Made by a program: the position numbers and the translations under genes | Shown: positions 55,839 to 63,978 of the stretch, piece after piece | Layout of the letters: each line of letters starts with the position of its first letter | Numbering within the stretch: the first letter of the stretch is position 1 | From: Rubellicoccus peritrichatus | GTDB lineage: Bacteria; Verrucomicrobiota; Verrucomicrobiia; Opitutales; Cerasicoccaceae | Direction: 5' to 3' | Assembly (NCBI RefSeq): GCF_033100135.1 | Contig: NZ_CP136920.1 | Coordinates: 930,001 to 994,000, forward strand | DNA: 64,000 nucleotides | Notes under the pieces: model-generated | What the model saw: the letters and a program-made list of their open reading frames with translations, nothing else | Databases searched by the model: none | What the model was told of the DNA's origin: nothing

Positions 55839-57428
55839 ATGAAAAAAATTACTTTCATCGGAGCTGGCTCGATCGGATTTACCCGCCGACTCGTTGCTGA
55901 CATTCTAACTGTCCCCGAAATGGCGGATACACTTTTCGCTTTCACCGATATTTCGAAAGCCAACCTGGATATGGTCACACAACTATGCCGTCGTGACATC
56001 AAGGCAAATAAGCTTCCTGCCAAAATCCAGAGCACAACCAACCGTCGCAAGGCTCTGACAGATGCGGACTATGTCTTCTGCGTTGTCCGTCAGGGCGGGC
56101 TTGAGGCTTTCCAAACTGATATTGAAATCCCCCTGCAGTACGGTGTCGATCAATGCGTCGGCGATACGCTTTGCGCTGGTGGAATCATGTATGGCCAACG
56201 CACAATTCATACACTGCTCGAATTCTGTCGTGATATTCGCGAGGTTTCAAAGCCCGGAGCAATGTTTCTAAACTACTCCAATCCAATGGCGATGAACACC
56301 TGGGCCTGCAATAAGTATGGCGGCGTGAAAACCATTGGCCTCTGTCACGGTGTTCAGGGTGCACACCATCAGATCACCAAGTGCACTGAAATCTGGGCTA
56401 AAAAGAAGAAGCTGATTTCCAAAGACGTCACGCTAAGCACGAAGGATGTTGATGTCATCGCTGCTGGCCTCAATCACCAGACCTGGTTCACCAAAGCGGA
56501 ATGGAACGACATAGACCTGATCCCGATCATGCTCGAGCTCTTCGAGGGCAATCCCGAGTATGTTAAAACTGAAAAAGTCCGCATCGATGTCCTCAAGCGC
56601 TTCGGTTATTACAGTACGGAATCAAACGGCCACCTGAGCGAGTATCTCCCCTGGTATCGTAAAAGGGCCAAGGAAATCCCACAGTGGATCGATCTCGGCA
56701 ACTGGATCAATGGCGAAACCGGCGGCTATTTAAGAGCCTGCACGGAAAGCCGCAACTGGTTCGAACATGATTTCCCGAACTGGATGAAAGCCGATCCATG
56801 GGAATTCACTCCAGGAAATCGAAGTGAGGAACATGGTTCCTACATCCTGGAAGGCCTCGAAACCGGTCGAATTTATCGCGGCCACTTTAACGTCATGAAC
56901 GACGGTGTGATCACCAACCTGCCGGACGAATGCTGTATCGAAGTCCCTGGCTACGTTGACAAAACAGGCATCCAAATTCCAGTCGTGGGCGATCTCCCGC
57001 TAGCTTGCGCCGCAACCTGTTCCGTCTCAGCACGAGTTCAGCAGATGTCAGTCGAGGCCGCCGTCCACGGTGATGTTAATTTGCTCAAACAGGCGATGTT
57101 GCACGATCCGCTCACCGGCGCAGTTTGCAATCCGGAAGAAATCTGGCAGATGACCGATGACATGCTCATCGCTCAACAGCAGTGGCTGCCCCAATATAAA
57201 AGCGCCATACCTGCCGCGAAAAAACGCCTCACCGCCGCGACCCGGAACAAGACGCGTGTTAAGCTGCTTAAAAACAACGGCGCCGCTCGCCTGAAACTGA
57301 AAAGCGTAGATCAGATGCAGAAAAATGCCGAAGAACACCGGGCGATGGCCGCCGCTTCAGATAAGGGCAATATGACCAAAGGCGCGATGCGGAAGGTCGC
57401 CGTAAAACGCAAAGCCAAGGCAGCTTAA
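55839..57428 (+). CDS. melA: GH4 alpha-galactosidase (MelA type) with a basic tail
   Basis: The 529-residue NAD- and metal-dependent glycosidase has the NAD site ITFIGAGSIGFTRRLVADIL. Further landmarks are NYSNPMAMNTWACNKYGG, the metal-ligand segment IGLCHGVQGAHHQIT, AGLNHQTWF and YYSTESNGHLSEYLPWYRKR, which align well with E. coli MelA (451 residues). GH4 enzymes cleave by an oxidation-elimination route and act in the cytoplasm. The last 80 residues form a Lys/Ala-rich extension (KGAMRKVAVKRKAKAA) not seen in MelA. Regulated, by context, by the adjacent AraC-type protein. Confidence 0.9.
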   Translation: MKKITFIGAGSIGFTRRLVADILTVPEMADTLFAFTDISKANLDMVTQLCRRDIKANKLPAKIQSTTNRRKALTDADYVFCVVRQGGLEAFQTDIEIPLQYGVDQCVGDTLCAGGIMYGQRTIHTLLEFCRDIREVSKPGAMFLNYSNPMAMNTWACNKYGGVKTIGLCHGVQGAHHQITKCTEIWAKKKKLISKDVTLSTKDVDVIAAGLNHQTWFTKAEWNDIDLIPIMLELFEGNPEYVKTEKVRIDVLKRFGYYSTESNGHLSEYLPWYRKRAKEIPQWIDLGNWINGETGGYLRACTESRNWFEHDFPNWMKADPWEFTPGNRSEEHGSYILEGLETGRIYRGHFNVMNDGVITNLPDECCIEVPGYVDKTGIQIPVVGDLPLACAATCSVSARVQQMSVEAAVHGDVNLLKQAMLHDPLTGAVCNPEEIWQMTDDMLIAQQQWLPQYKSAIPAAKKRLTAATRNKTRVKLLKNNGAARLKLKSVDQMQKNAEEHRAMAAASDKGNMTKGAMRKVAVKRKAKAA

Positions 57429-57440
57429 AACATCAAGTGA

Positions 57441-57734
57441 TTGATCAGGATGACGATCCACAAAAAGCGGCTACGGGAGATTCTCGCAGCCGTTTCTTTT
57501 TGTGACGTGTTATACTCAAATCATCGAACACCACCGGGGGGTACGAGACCGGATAAACAACCGGCCCCGGCGCCAGCTCAGTTTAGCTTTGGAAACACAG
57601 CATCTGGCACAACCAACGTGCAGACTGGAATTAGCAAAGCGAAGGTTGAAGTCGTCAATACCTGGGAAGAAGCTTCCGAAGTACAGATCACTCCTTTTGT
57701 AGCTGCAGCAAGGATGATGGCCCCAAAACTATAA
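57441..57734 (+). CDS. Doubtful hypothetical ORF downstream of melA
   Basis: The 97-residue frame crosses the melA terminator, so at least its first 20 codons are probably not a gene start. Codons from about 57570 look coding-like (NTASGTTNVQTGISKAKVEV, AARMMAPKL). It could be a short gene with another start or a remnant. No homologue is recognised. Confidence 0.3.
   Translation: MIRMTIHKKRLREILAAVSFCDVLYSNHRTPPGGTRPDKQPAPAPAQFSFGNTASGTTNVQTGISKAKVEVVNTWEEASEVQITPFVAAARMMAPKL
57461..57502 (+). terminator. Rho-independent terminator of melA
   Basis: AAAAAGCGGCTACGGGAGA pairs with TCTCGCAGCCGTTTCTTTTT with minor mismatches and a short loop, ending in a T run. Confidence 0.85.
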
Positions 57735-57778
57735 TATTAAATGCTACTCGCCCAATAGACTGTCGACTGGTGCTTCGG

Positions 57779-58282
57779 TCAGGGTGCGCGGATGGCTTCT
57801 TGCAAAAGCTTCAGCTGAGCGTTTATGTCCGTAGAGGGAATGGTCGCGGCCGGTTCCCAGAGTTCACTGCTTACCTCATAGATTCGCAGGCTTGGTATGC
57901 CCGCTTCCAGGGCATCCTTGGCTCCAATTATTTTGTCATGTTTAATGCCCGGTTTGATGGCAAGACCCCGGTAGGCACTTTTGGCGTAATAGCGGGCAGC
58001 TTCAGCCGCAGAATAATCGAGTGAAACCCAGACGAAGCGAATGTCTGCGTCCGCTTTTTTAAAAGCAGATTTCATCTCAATCATTGCCTCTTCGATAGCG
58101 TGGCAGTTAGGGCACCAGGAGGCAGTATAATAAAAAACGACGTAACGGGCTTCCTTGGGCAATTCAGCAGGCTTTAGCTGGTAGCCAGCCACCTGAACCA
58201 GCCTGCCCGAAAGCTGCTCACTGAGCCCTTCGACTGGCGAAGTGGTCAGGAGTAGAATGGCTAGGGCAAACTGGTTGAGCAT
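57779..58282 (-). CDS. Thioredoxin-like exported protein
   Basis: The 167-residue protein has a short N-terminal hydrophobic segment (FALAILLLTTSP) and a thioredoxin fold with YYTASWCPNCHAIEEAM (Cys57 and Cys60, CPNC active site). The cis-Pro region is AGIPSLRIYE. It is probably a periplasmic disulfide reductase or oxidase. Its start lies 35 bp after the stop of the TonB-dependent receptor on the same strand, suggesting co-transcription. The receptor has a CxxC in its plug that could be its client. Confidence 0.85.
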   Translation of the reverse strand: MLNQFALAILLLTTSPVEGLSEQLSGRLVQVAGYQLKPAELPKEARYVVFYYTASWCPNCHAIEEAMIEMKSAFKKADADIRFVWVSLDYSAAEAARYYAKSAYRGLAIKPGIKHDKIIGAKDALEAGIPSLRIYEVSSELWEPAATIPSTDINAQLKLLQEAIRAP

Positions 58283-58317
58283 GGCTGTTTTACTAAATTA
58301 AATACAAAAAATTTAAA

Positions 58318-60570
58318 TCAGAAGGCGATTTCGCAGCCTGCATAATAGGTGCGGGGCAGGCGCGGGCCGTAAACAAAGTCGCTGTCCCGGTCCGGGCCGG
58401 ACTGCAAATCGTCTTGAAAACTGTCGAAGAGATTCTGGATGCCGACTTTCGGAGTTATTACGGACTGGCCCACTTCGAAAGATTTGCTCAGGCCGATGTT
58501 GACGACCACGAAATTCTGCGAGTTGATCACGGCGGGTGTGGGGGCCTCACGGGCAACCTTCATCGAGCCAGTCCAGAGCAAGGCGGCGAAGGCATTGAAG
58601 GTCTCCGGGTTCTCATAGTTTGCCTGAATGACACCAGACAAGTCGGGGACTTTGTTGTAATGGCGGGAGAAGATGCCGGTGGCCAGCTCCTGGTCATCAT
58701 CGAACCGTGCCTGAACGTAGGCCAGTCCGGCTTCGAGACTAAAATCACGCGTGGGTTGCCAATTGGTCGTCCACTCAGCACCAATCACGGTAGATCCGCT
58801 GGTATTGAAGCGAGTAACGAAGTCGCGTCCCGGGCGGTTGGGATTTGCCTGAGGTGTGGTCAGATCGAAAGAGTCCTGTAAAATGGTGTAGAAGAGCTGA
58901 ACCGAGGTCACCACTTTGTGGTCCAAAGCATGTGGCGAGTAGTCGAAACCCACCGAAAAGGAGTAGGAGCGCTCTTCCTTCAAGTTCGGGTCGTTGAAGG
59001 TATCCACCGGCGTACCACCAAGGTTATCAACGTGCAAATCCTCGTCAAAGACCTGTGGTGCCAGGAAGCCGGTGGAAAAGCTGCCCCGAAGGGTCCATTC
59101 CTCGCTGGCAGTGTAGCGAACCGCAGCTCGGGGAGAGACGACAACGTCGCTGAGAGTGTTAGCCTTGTCCACCCGGAAGCCCAAAGTGAATTCCAGGGAA
59201 GGGTCGACGATCCAGAGGTCTTGCAGGTAGCCACCTACATTCTCAAAGCGACTGTCGTGCAGGGTGCTCAGGCGCTGCCCCTGGAAGTTATTATTGTAGT
59301 CCTGGATTTCATCGGACTCATATTGCACGCCCCATGTAATGATGTGCTGGCCCATAAAGATGTCGCCCAGGTCATAGTTGAACTGACTATCGAGAAAGAA
59401 AGCTGTTTCATCGGAGTTACCATATTGGTTGAGCGTGCCGGCCACGGCGTCTCCATCGACAGTGCCCTGGCCAAAGATGGTGTTAGCCACAGCAGCATCT
59501 GTCCCGCCTGTGGCAGCGCTACCGGCGGCCACACCGTTGTAGGTACCAGCGCTCAGATCGACCAACGAAGGATCGATATTTTCCGTACCACTGCCACCGT
59601 AAAAGCTGAAGCGATCAAGATAAACGAAACTGCCGTCGATTTCGAAGTCGAATTCATCGTTGACCTTTTGAATCCACTGCAGGCCGCCCCATTGGTAATT
59701 GGTGCGCAAGCCCTCGGCGATGTTGGCCTGCCAGGCTGGAGAATCCAACAGATTACCTCCTCGACGATCTTCGTATAGGTACTGATAGTTGACCCGTAGT
59801 TGGGTATTCTCGAAAGGATTTGACCAGGCGTAAAAACCCGCAACACCGTCCTCGAGTTGGGAAAGATCGGTGTAGTTGTCATTATTCAAATCCGCCGAAG
59901 CTTGCAGGGTGCCACTGCCGTAGGCGGAAACCTTCTCGGTCAAGGACGGTGAGACCAGACTGCCGAGGAATTCCAAATTCTGCGAAGGGGATCCCTTGAT
60001 TGACATATAGTCGTAGGAAAGTTTCAGCTCGTCCTGAAAAGGTTCGCGAGGAATGAGATTGATCACACCAGCAACTGCACCCGGACCGTAAAGGGCGGAG
60101 CCACCGCCCTTGACCACCTCGATGCGATCGACGAAAATCGTCGGTATCTGGTCGATGCCGTAAACACTGGCCAGACCAGTAAAAAGCTGCTGACCGTCAA
60201 TGAGCAACTCATTATAGTTCCCAGGTAAGCCCAACAGCTGAATCTCGGCTGTGCCACAGTTCTGGCAATTGTTTTCCATGCGAATGCCGTTGAATAGCTC
60301 GAGGGCCTGACCAACGTTATTCGCGTTGGCGACGAAGAAATCCTCGTTCGTCATGACTTCGGTTTTTATCGCAACATCCTGTATACTACGTGGAATGCGC
60401 GTTGCGGTGACCGTCATGATGACTTCGTCAAGTTCCTCGAATTCGGCATCATAGGAATCCGTTGCATCCTCTTTTGAGGCGGGCGCGGATGGTTCATCCT
60501 CTTGAGCAATAGCCGGGCAAACCCCGATGGCGTTCGCAAGCATGACAGCTAGCAGGTGTCTTAATCTCAT
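58318..60570 (-). CDS. TonB-dependent outer-membrane receptor
   Basis: The 750-residue protein has a signal peptide (cleavage after AIA-QE). A TonB-box-like EVIMTVTATRIPRS is near residue 49. The plug domain (about 60-185) contains a CQNCGTAEIQLLG segment (Cys102, Cys105), ending in the typical IEVVKGGGSALYGPGAVAGV. A 22-strand beta-barrel follows, ending ...PRTYYAGCEIAF with the terminal Phe. No N-terminal carboxypeptidase-regulatory domain. It is divergent from an MntR-type gene with three palindromes between, so a metal complex, probably manganese, is the likely substrate. The CxxC plug also occurs in some Bacteroidota receptors. Confidence 0.93.
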   Translation of the reverse strand: MRLRHLLAVMLANAIGVCPAIAQEDEPSAPASKEDATDSYDAEFEELDEVIMTVTATRIPRSIQDVAIKTEVMTNEDFFVANANNVGQALELFNGIRMENNCQNCGTAEIQLLGLPGNYNELLIDGQQLFTGLASVYGIDQIPTIFVDRIEVVKGGGSALYGPGAVAGVINLIPREPFQDELKLSYDYMSIKGSPSQNLEFLGSLVSPSLTEKVSAYGSGTLQASADLNNDNYTDLSQLEDGVAGFYAWSNPFENTQLRVNYQYLYEDRRGGNLLDSPAWQANIAEGLRTNYQWGGLQWIQKVNDEFDFEIDGSFVYLDRFSFYGGSGTENIDPSLVDLSAGTYNGVAAGSAATGGTDAAVANTIFGQGTVDGDAVAGTLNQYGNSDETAFFLDSQFNYDLGDIFMGQHIITWGVQYESDEIQDYNNNFQGQRLSTLHDSRFENVGGYLQDLWIVDPSLEFTLGFRVDKANTLSDVVVSPRAAVRYTASEEWTLRGSFSTGFLAPQVFDEDLHVDNLGGTPVDTFNDPNLKEERSYSFSVGFDYSPHALDHKVVTSVQLFYTILQDSFDLTTPQANPNRPGRDFVTRFNTSGSTVIGAEWTTNWQPTRDFSLEAGLAYVQARFDDDQELATGIFSRHYNKVPDLSGVIQANYENPETFNAFAALLWTGSMKVAREAPTPAVINSQNFVVVNIGLSKSFEVGQSVITPKVGIQNLFDSFQDDLQSGPDRDSDFVYGPRLPRTYYAGCEIAF

Positions 60571-60595
60571 AACTGTTTAAATTTTTAAAAAAGCA

Positions 60596-60615
60596 TATGT
60601 AGCCAGGGCTACATA
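60596..60615. promoter_or_regulatory. MntR-like operator 1
   Basis: TATGTAGCCAGGGCTACATA has perfect 9-bp arms around two bases. It lies 26 bp upstream of the receptor start. The TAGC...GCTA core matches the gammaproteobacterial MntR box (CATAGCxxxxGCTATG, as I recall it). Confidence 0.8.
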
Positions 60616-60638
60616 AAGGGTTAAAAAATAAACGAATA

Positions 60639-60654
60639 AGTAGCCAAGGCTACA
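60639..60654. promoter_or_regulatory. MntR-like operator 2
   Basis: AGTAGCCAAGGCTACA has perfect 6-bp arms (GTAGCC/GGCTAC) around AA. Centre 41 bp from operator 1. Confidence 0.75.
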
Positions 60655-60665
60655 AAATCGTCGCG

Positions 60666-60683
60666 ATGTAGCATTGGATACAT
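60666..60683. promoter_or_regulatory. MntR-like operator 3 (degenerate)
   Basis: ATGTAGCATTGGATACAT agrees with operator 1 at 14 of 18 positions. Centre 28 bp from operator 2, about 50 bp upstream of mntR. Confidence 0.6.
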
Positions 60684-60724
60684 ATACAGCTTGTCAACCC
60701 CCCTTTTATTGCTTTTTTAAAGAC

Positions 60725-61156
60725 ATGCCCGAATCCCAAGCGCAACACACCGCTATGCATCATGAGCGAGTACGTCGCCAGCACTCCGATGAGCTCGCCG
60801 AGGATTACGTCGAGGCAATTTACGAATTACAGCGCCAAGGTCAGCTTGCCCGCGTCATGAATCTACAGGAAATTTTTGGAGTTTCTCACGTCTCGGTTAT
60901 TCGAGCCCTGAAACGATTTGAAGGTCGGGGACTACTGACTCGCTCTCGTACAAAAGGCATACAATTAACTACAGCGGGTCGTAAAATGGCTAAAAATGCA
61001 GCTGAACGTCATGCATTGGTCGTCAATTTTTTGCTCAAACTCGGTGTTTCAGGTAGCCAAGCACAAATTGATGCAGAAGGTATCGAACATCACATAAGTA
61101 AAGAAACGATCGAGGCGATGCGTAAATTCATCAGGACTAATCAAATAGACTGTTGA
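60725..61156 (+). CDS. mntR: Manganese-responsive regulator MntR (DtxR family)
   Basis: From ATG at 60725 the protein has 143 residues. The winged helix-turn-helix (LARVMNLQEIFGVSHVSVIR, RALKRFEGRGLL) and the metal-site helix DAEGIEHHISKETIEAMRKF align well with E. coli MntR (DAEGMEHHVSEETL). In that family, Mn(II) binding makes the protein repress uptake genes. The frame upstream to 60674 lies within operator 3 and is not used. No mntH or sitABC transporter is in the window; the divergent TonB-dependent receptor is the obvious target. Confidence 0.9.
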   Translation: MPESQAQHTAMHHERVRRQHSDELAEDYVEAIYELQRQGQLARVMNLQEIFGVSHVSVIRALKRFEGRGLLTRSRTKGIQLTTAGRKMAKNAAERHALVVNFLLKLGVSGSQAQIDAEGIEHHISKETIEAMRKFIRTNQIDC

Positions 61157-61330
61157 TAATCCCATCTTCGATTTCATCTGATCTAAGACATTAGCCACCA
61201 CGCCCGGTAAGTGGTAGGATCAAAACATCACCATCTTTTGCCTCCTATTATCGGTCGAGGTGGCAACGACTGAAGCTACTGCTTAAAGGGTAAATTAAAA
61301 TTAATAAATAATATTGAAACTTAACTGAAC

Positions 61331-62173
61331 TCAAGAATCAACACCGACCAAACGGATTCCGTCCGGCTCAATTTTTATCAGCTCTTGCTTATAGAGTTTT
61401 CCAATCGCCATTTTGTAAGCCTTTTTACTGGCTCCAAATTTCTGGGAAATAGCCTCAGGTGAGCTCTTGTCGTTGAGCGGAATAAAACCATTCGATGCGT
61501 CAAGTGCATCGAGGATTTCCCCAGCCAGGCCTGATACTTTACCGTAGCCAAGTTTCTTCAGAGATAAGTCAACCTTACCATCTTCACGGATCTTCTTAAT
61601 ATAGCCCGTAACCTTATCGCCCAAAGTCAGTTTTTCGAAGATATCACCTTTGTGAATCAGCCCCCAATGGGTTCCATTGATAACTGCATTTCTGCCAATA
61701 TCCGTCTCGTGGCATATAATGAGATCGACGGCGTCGCCTTCCCTGGCCTGAATTGGGTCATGCTGAAGAAATTTGTTGAGCTTACTGGACGCAACCAACC
61801 GGCCACTTCGCTCATCATAGAATACAACCACGACCTGCTTCTCGCCAACTTTCATCGGACTGCGTTGTTCGCGAAACGGGACAAGAATGTCTTTGGCTAA
61901 GCCCCAGTCCAGGAATGCGCCATAGTTACCGACGGAAACAACTTCCAACACGGTAACCTCACCAGCGACCGCCTTTGGCGTCTGCATGGTCGCAATGATG
62001 CGATCTTCCGAATCAAAATAAAGAAAGACATTGAGCTCATCGTAGAGCTTGCACCCCTCAGGCACCTCTTTACGCGGTAGCAGGATATCACCAAGCCAGT
62101 CTCCATCGACATAAATACCCCGGTCGAATATTTTCATAACGACGAGACGGTTCCATTCTCCAACAGCTACCAT
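61331..62173 (-). CDS. CvfB-type S1-domain RNA-binding protein
   Basis: The 280-residue protein starts MVAVGEWNRLVVMKIFDRGI like CvfB/YitL proteins, so the first ATG is kept. Several S1/OB modules follow: VLEVVSVGNYGAFLDWGLAK, INGTHWGLIHKGDIFEKLTL, YIKKIREDGKVDLSLKKL. The C-terminal winged helix is QKFGASKKAYKMAIGKLYKQ. CvfB proteins bind RNA and influence gene expression or virulence in Gram-positive bacteria; the role here is not known. Confidence 0.88.
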   Translation of the reverse strand: MVAVGEWNRLVVMKIFDRGIYVDGDWLGDILLPRKEVPEGCKLYDELNVFLYFDSEDRIIATMQTPKAVAGEVTVLEVVSVGNYGAFLDWGLAKDILVPFREQRSPMKVGEKQVVVVFYDERSGRLVASSKLNKFLQHDPIQAREGDAVDLIICHETDIGRNAVINGTHWGLIHKGDIFEKLTLGDKVTGYIKKIREDGKVDLSLKKLGYGKVSGLAGEILDALDASNGFIPLNDKSSPEAISQKFGASKKAYKMAIGKLYKQELIKIEPDGIRLVGVDS

Positions 62174-62294
62174 CTCCTCATCTAGCCGCTAAACGAAGCA
62201 AGGTTCAACCTCAGATATCAAAGTGAAGAGTCAAAAATACGACTGCAATGTCTTGGTTGCTAAATTCCGTAGTCTATTGATTCAGAATTGCTTC

Positions 62295-62543
62295 TTAATC
62301 GTGTTCCATATCCAACTTCTTATCATAAGCCATGGACCTTGCCATATTGTGTATTACGTTTCGGAAAAACGTATAGAGGACCACACCTGCGAGATTGGAG
62401 AGAATGCATACCGTAAGCCACCCAACTTTCTGAATAGAGTCCAATTCTTCAGACTTTACAATTCGGTAGAGAGTGATGAACCAAAAATAAAGCATCAGAC
62501 CGAAGAAAACCAGAGCTAGGAGAATTAATATATAATCAATCAT
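62295..62543 (-). CDS. Small two-helix membrane protein
   Basis: The 82-residue protein has two hydrophobic segments (ILILLALVFFGLMLYFWFIT and VGWLTVCILSNLAGVVLYTF) with a short loop. The pattern KVGWLTVCILSN is like PLDc-N-type small membrane proteins. Function unknown. Confidence 0.65.
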   Translation of the reverse strand: MIDYILILLALVFFGLMLYFWFITLYRIVKSEELDSIQKVGWLTVCILSNLAGVVLYTFFRNVIHNMARSMAYDKKLDMEHD

Positions 62544-62578
62544 TTTTCATCTACCCAACGCCTCAAAGAAGGGTCTCC

Positions 62579-63376
62579 CTAATTAGCCTCGGCTGATGCG
62601 GCAGGCGGAGGAGGCGGTCGCATATTGTCAGGAAATGGCGGTGGGATGAGCTCCGGCGGAGGTGGAACATCAATGTTCGGAGGTGGTGTTGGCGGGGTGA
62701 TTGAAATCCCGCTTTCACGTGCCTTAGCCAGCAATTCTTTGCGATAGGCATCACGTTCTTCAGGGGGCAAACTGCGTATCTTTTCTTTTTCCAGTTTTGC
62801 CTGCTCACGCGGCAAAGAACGCCAGTACATTCTCAATAGAAGCCGATCATGAACCGGGATTTGTTGAAACTCTTCCATCATGTGAGCGCGTCTTTCGCGC
62901 GTCATGGCGCGATAGCTCGCAATACGCTCCTTCATTGCCTCTTTTTCTTCCGGAGTCATTTGCTCCAACCGTTCGATCAAAGCGCGGATCATTGCCAGGC
63001 GCTCTGGTGGCATCTCTAAAAAGCGTTCAACAACATCCAGTGACTCGCCACCAGCCTGTGGCGGACTCATTCTATCCAATTCTCTTATCTCACGATTGGG
63101 CCCCATCACGTCCCCATGGCGTGAATGTTCTTTTCGATCTTTAAAGCGCGGATAACGCTCAGAACGTTCTCCACGCGACGGAGGAGGAGAACGGTCATCA
63201 GGAAAGACTCCGGAACCATCCCGCCTTGGTGGAGGGAAAGGCCTTTCCTCACGCTCCTGGTCTGGCTCATCCTGCTGCTGCGCATTAACCGCAGGCTGAA
63301 ACAAAGCAACAGCGAGGGCTGTCACAACAAAATGACGTGGGTGATGAACGATGAGAGAGAGAAAGTTCATGGTCAA
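62579..63376 (-). CDS. Exported proline/arginine-rich protein with a DUF3106-like helix region
   Basis: The 265-residue protein has a signal peptide (cleavage after VNA-QQ). A disordered acidic/proline region (35-120) is followed by helices with MTPEEKEAMKERIASYRAMT and PPERLAMIRALIERLEQMTP. The Pro-rich end is about 30 residues long. The helix pattern recalls DUF3106 and zinc-resistance-associated periplasmic proteins. Its start overlaps the stop of the next gene upstream (ATGA at 63373-63376), so it is coupled to the anti-sigma-like protein. Confidence 0.78.
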   Translation of the reverse strand: MTMNFLSLIVHHPRHFVVTALAVALFQPAVNAQQQDEPDQEREERPFPPPRRDGSGVFPDDRSPPPSRGERSERYPRFKDRKEHSRHGDVMGPNREIRELDRMSPPQAGGESLDVVERFLEMPPERLAMIRALIERLEQMTPEEKEAMKERIASYRAMTRERRAHMMEEFQQIPVHDRLLLRMYWRSLPREQAKLEKEKIRSLPPEERDAYRKELLAKARESGISITPPTPPPNIDVPPPPELIPPPFPDNMRPPPPPAASAEAN

Positions 63377-63978
63377 TTGGCCAGCATGGCCAGTGTTTGC
63401 CAGTGTTGGTTATCAGTCATGTCATCAAGATCGACAAGCGCAGCTTCCATCAGCAAAAGGTCTTCCCATTCGCTGAGGTCTGGTTCGGTGATAACCGGCA
63501 CTTTGACTGCATTGGTGTTGGATGCCACCATGGTGGCTTCTGGGACAATTGTTTTTGTTTGAGGCAGAATCTCGGGTTGGGCTTGAGATGCTGCTTCAAC
63601 AATTGCGGTCTGCTGGGCGAGAGTTTTCGTTGGCTGCTTGCCGCCTGAGTAAAAGATCATGGCACCAAAGGCAATCATGCCGACAAACAAGGTCGCTGCC
63701 ATGCCGCCAAGAGTGACTGCCCAGACCGGGAAGCCGACGACTTTGTCTTCACCTTTTTCCTGCCCGATACTTGCCATAGTGCGATCGGCAAAATCTGCCG
63801 ATGGCTGGATCGGGCTTTCTGCCAGAAACGTGTCCAGCGCATCATCCAGCGCTTCGGACTCATCCGATGCGGCGTAGATCTTCCCGAGGGTGTCCTCGCA
63901 GAAGTCCTTGCGAGGCTGAATCGGTTGCCCTGAAAGAAGCTTATCCAGCGGGTCTGGCTGGTTGTGTGATGGGTTCAT
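63373..63978 (-). CDS. Anti-sigma-factor-like single-pass membrane protein
   Basis: The 201-residue protein has a cytoplasmic N-terminus with two copies of a short motif (LDKLLSGQPIQPRKDFCEDT at 11 and LDTFLAESPIQPSADFADRT at 48). A transmembrane segment (about 84-110) and a periplasmic tail follow. This is the layout of membrane anti-sigma factors of ECF type. Its start overlaps the stop of the upstream gene (ATGA), which would suit a sigma-factor gene there, but that gene lies off the window. Confidence 0.65.
   Translation of the reverse strand: MNPSHNQPDPLDKLLSGQPIQPRKDFCEDTLGKIYAASDESEALDDALDTFLAESPIQPSADFADRTMASIGQEKGEDKVVGFPVWAVTLGGMAATLFVGMIAFGAMIFYSGGKQPTKTLAQQTAIVEAASQAQPEILPQTKTIVPEATMVASNTNAVKVPVITEPDLSEWEDLLLMEAALVDLDDMTDNQHWQTLAMLAN

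Noticed and set aside
58918-59778. Plus-strand frame of 286 codons
   Set aside because: Antisense shadow of the TonB-dependent receptor, whose barrel sequence is continuous.
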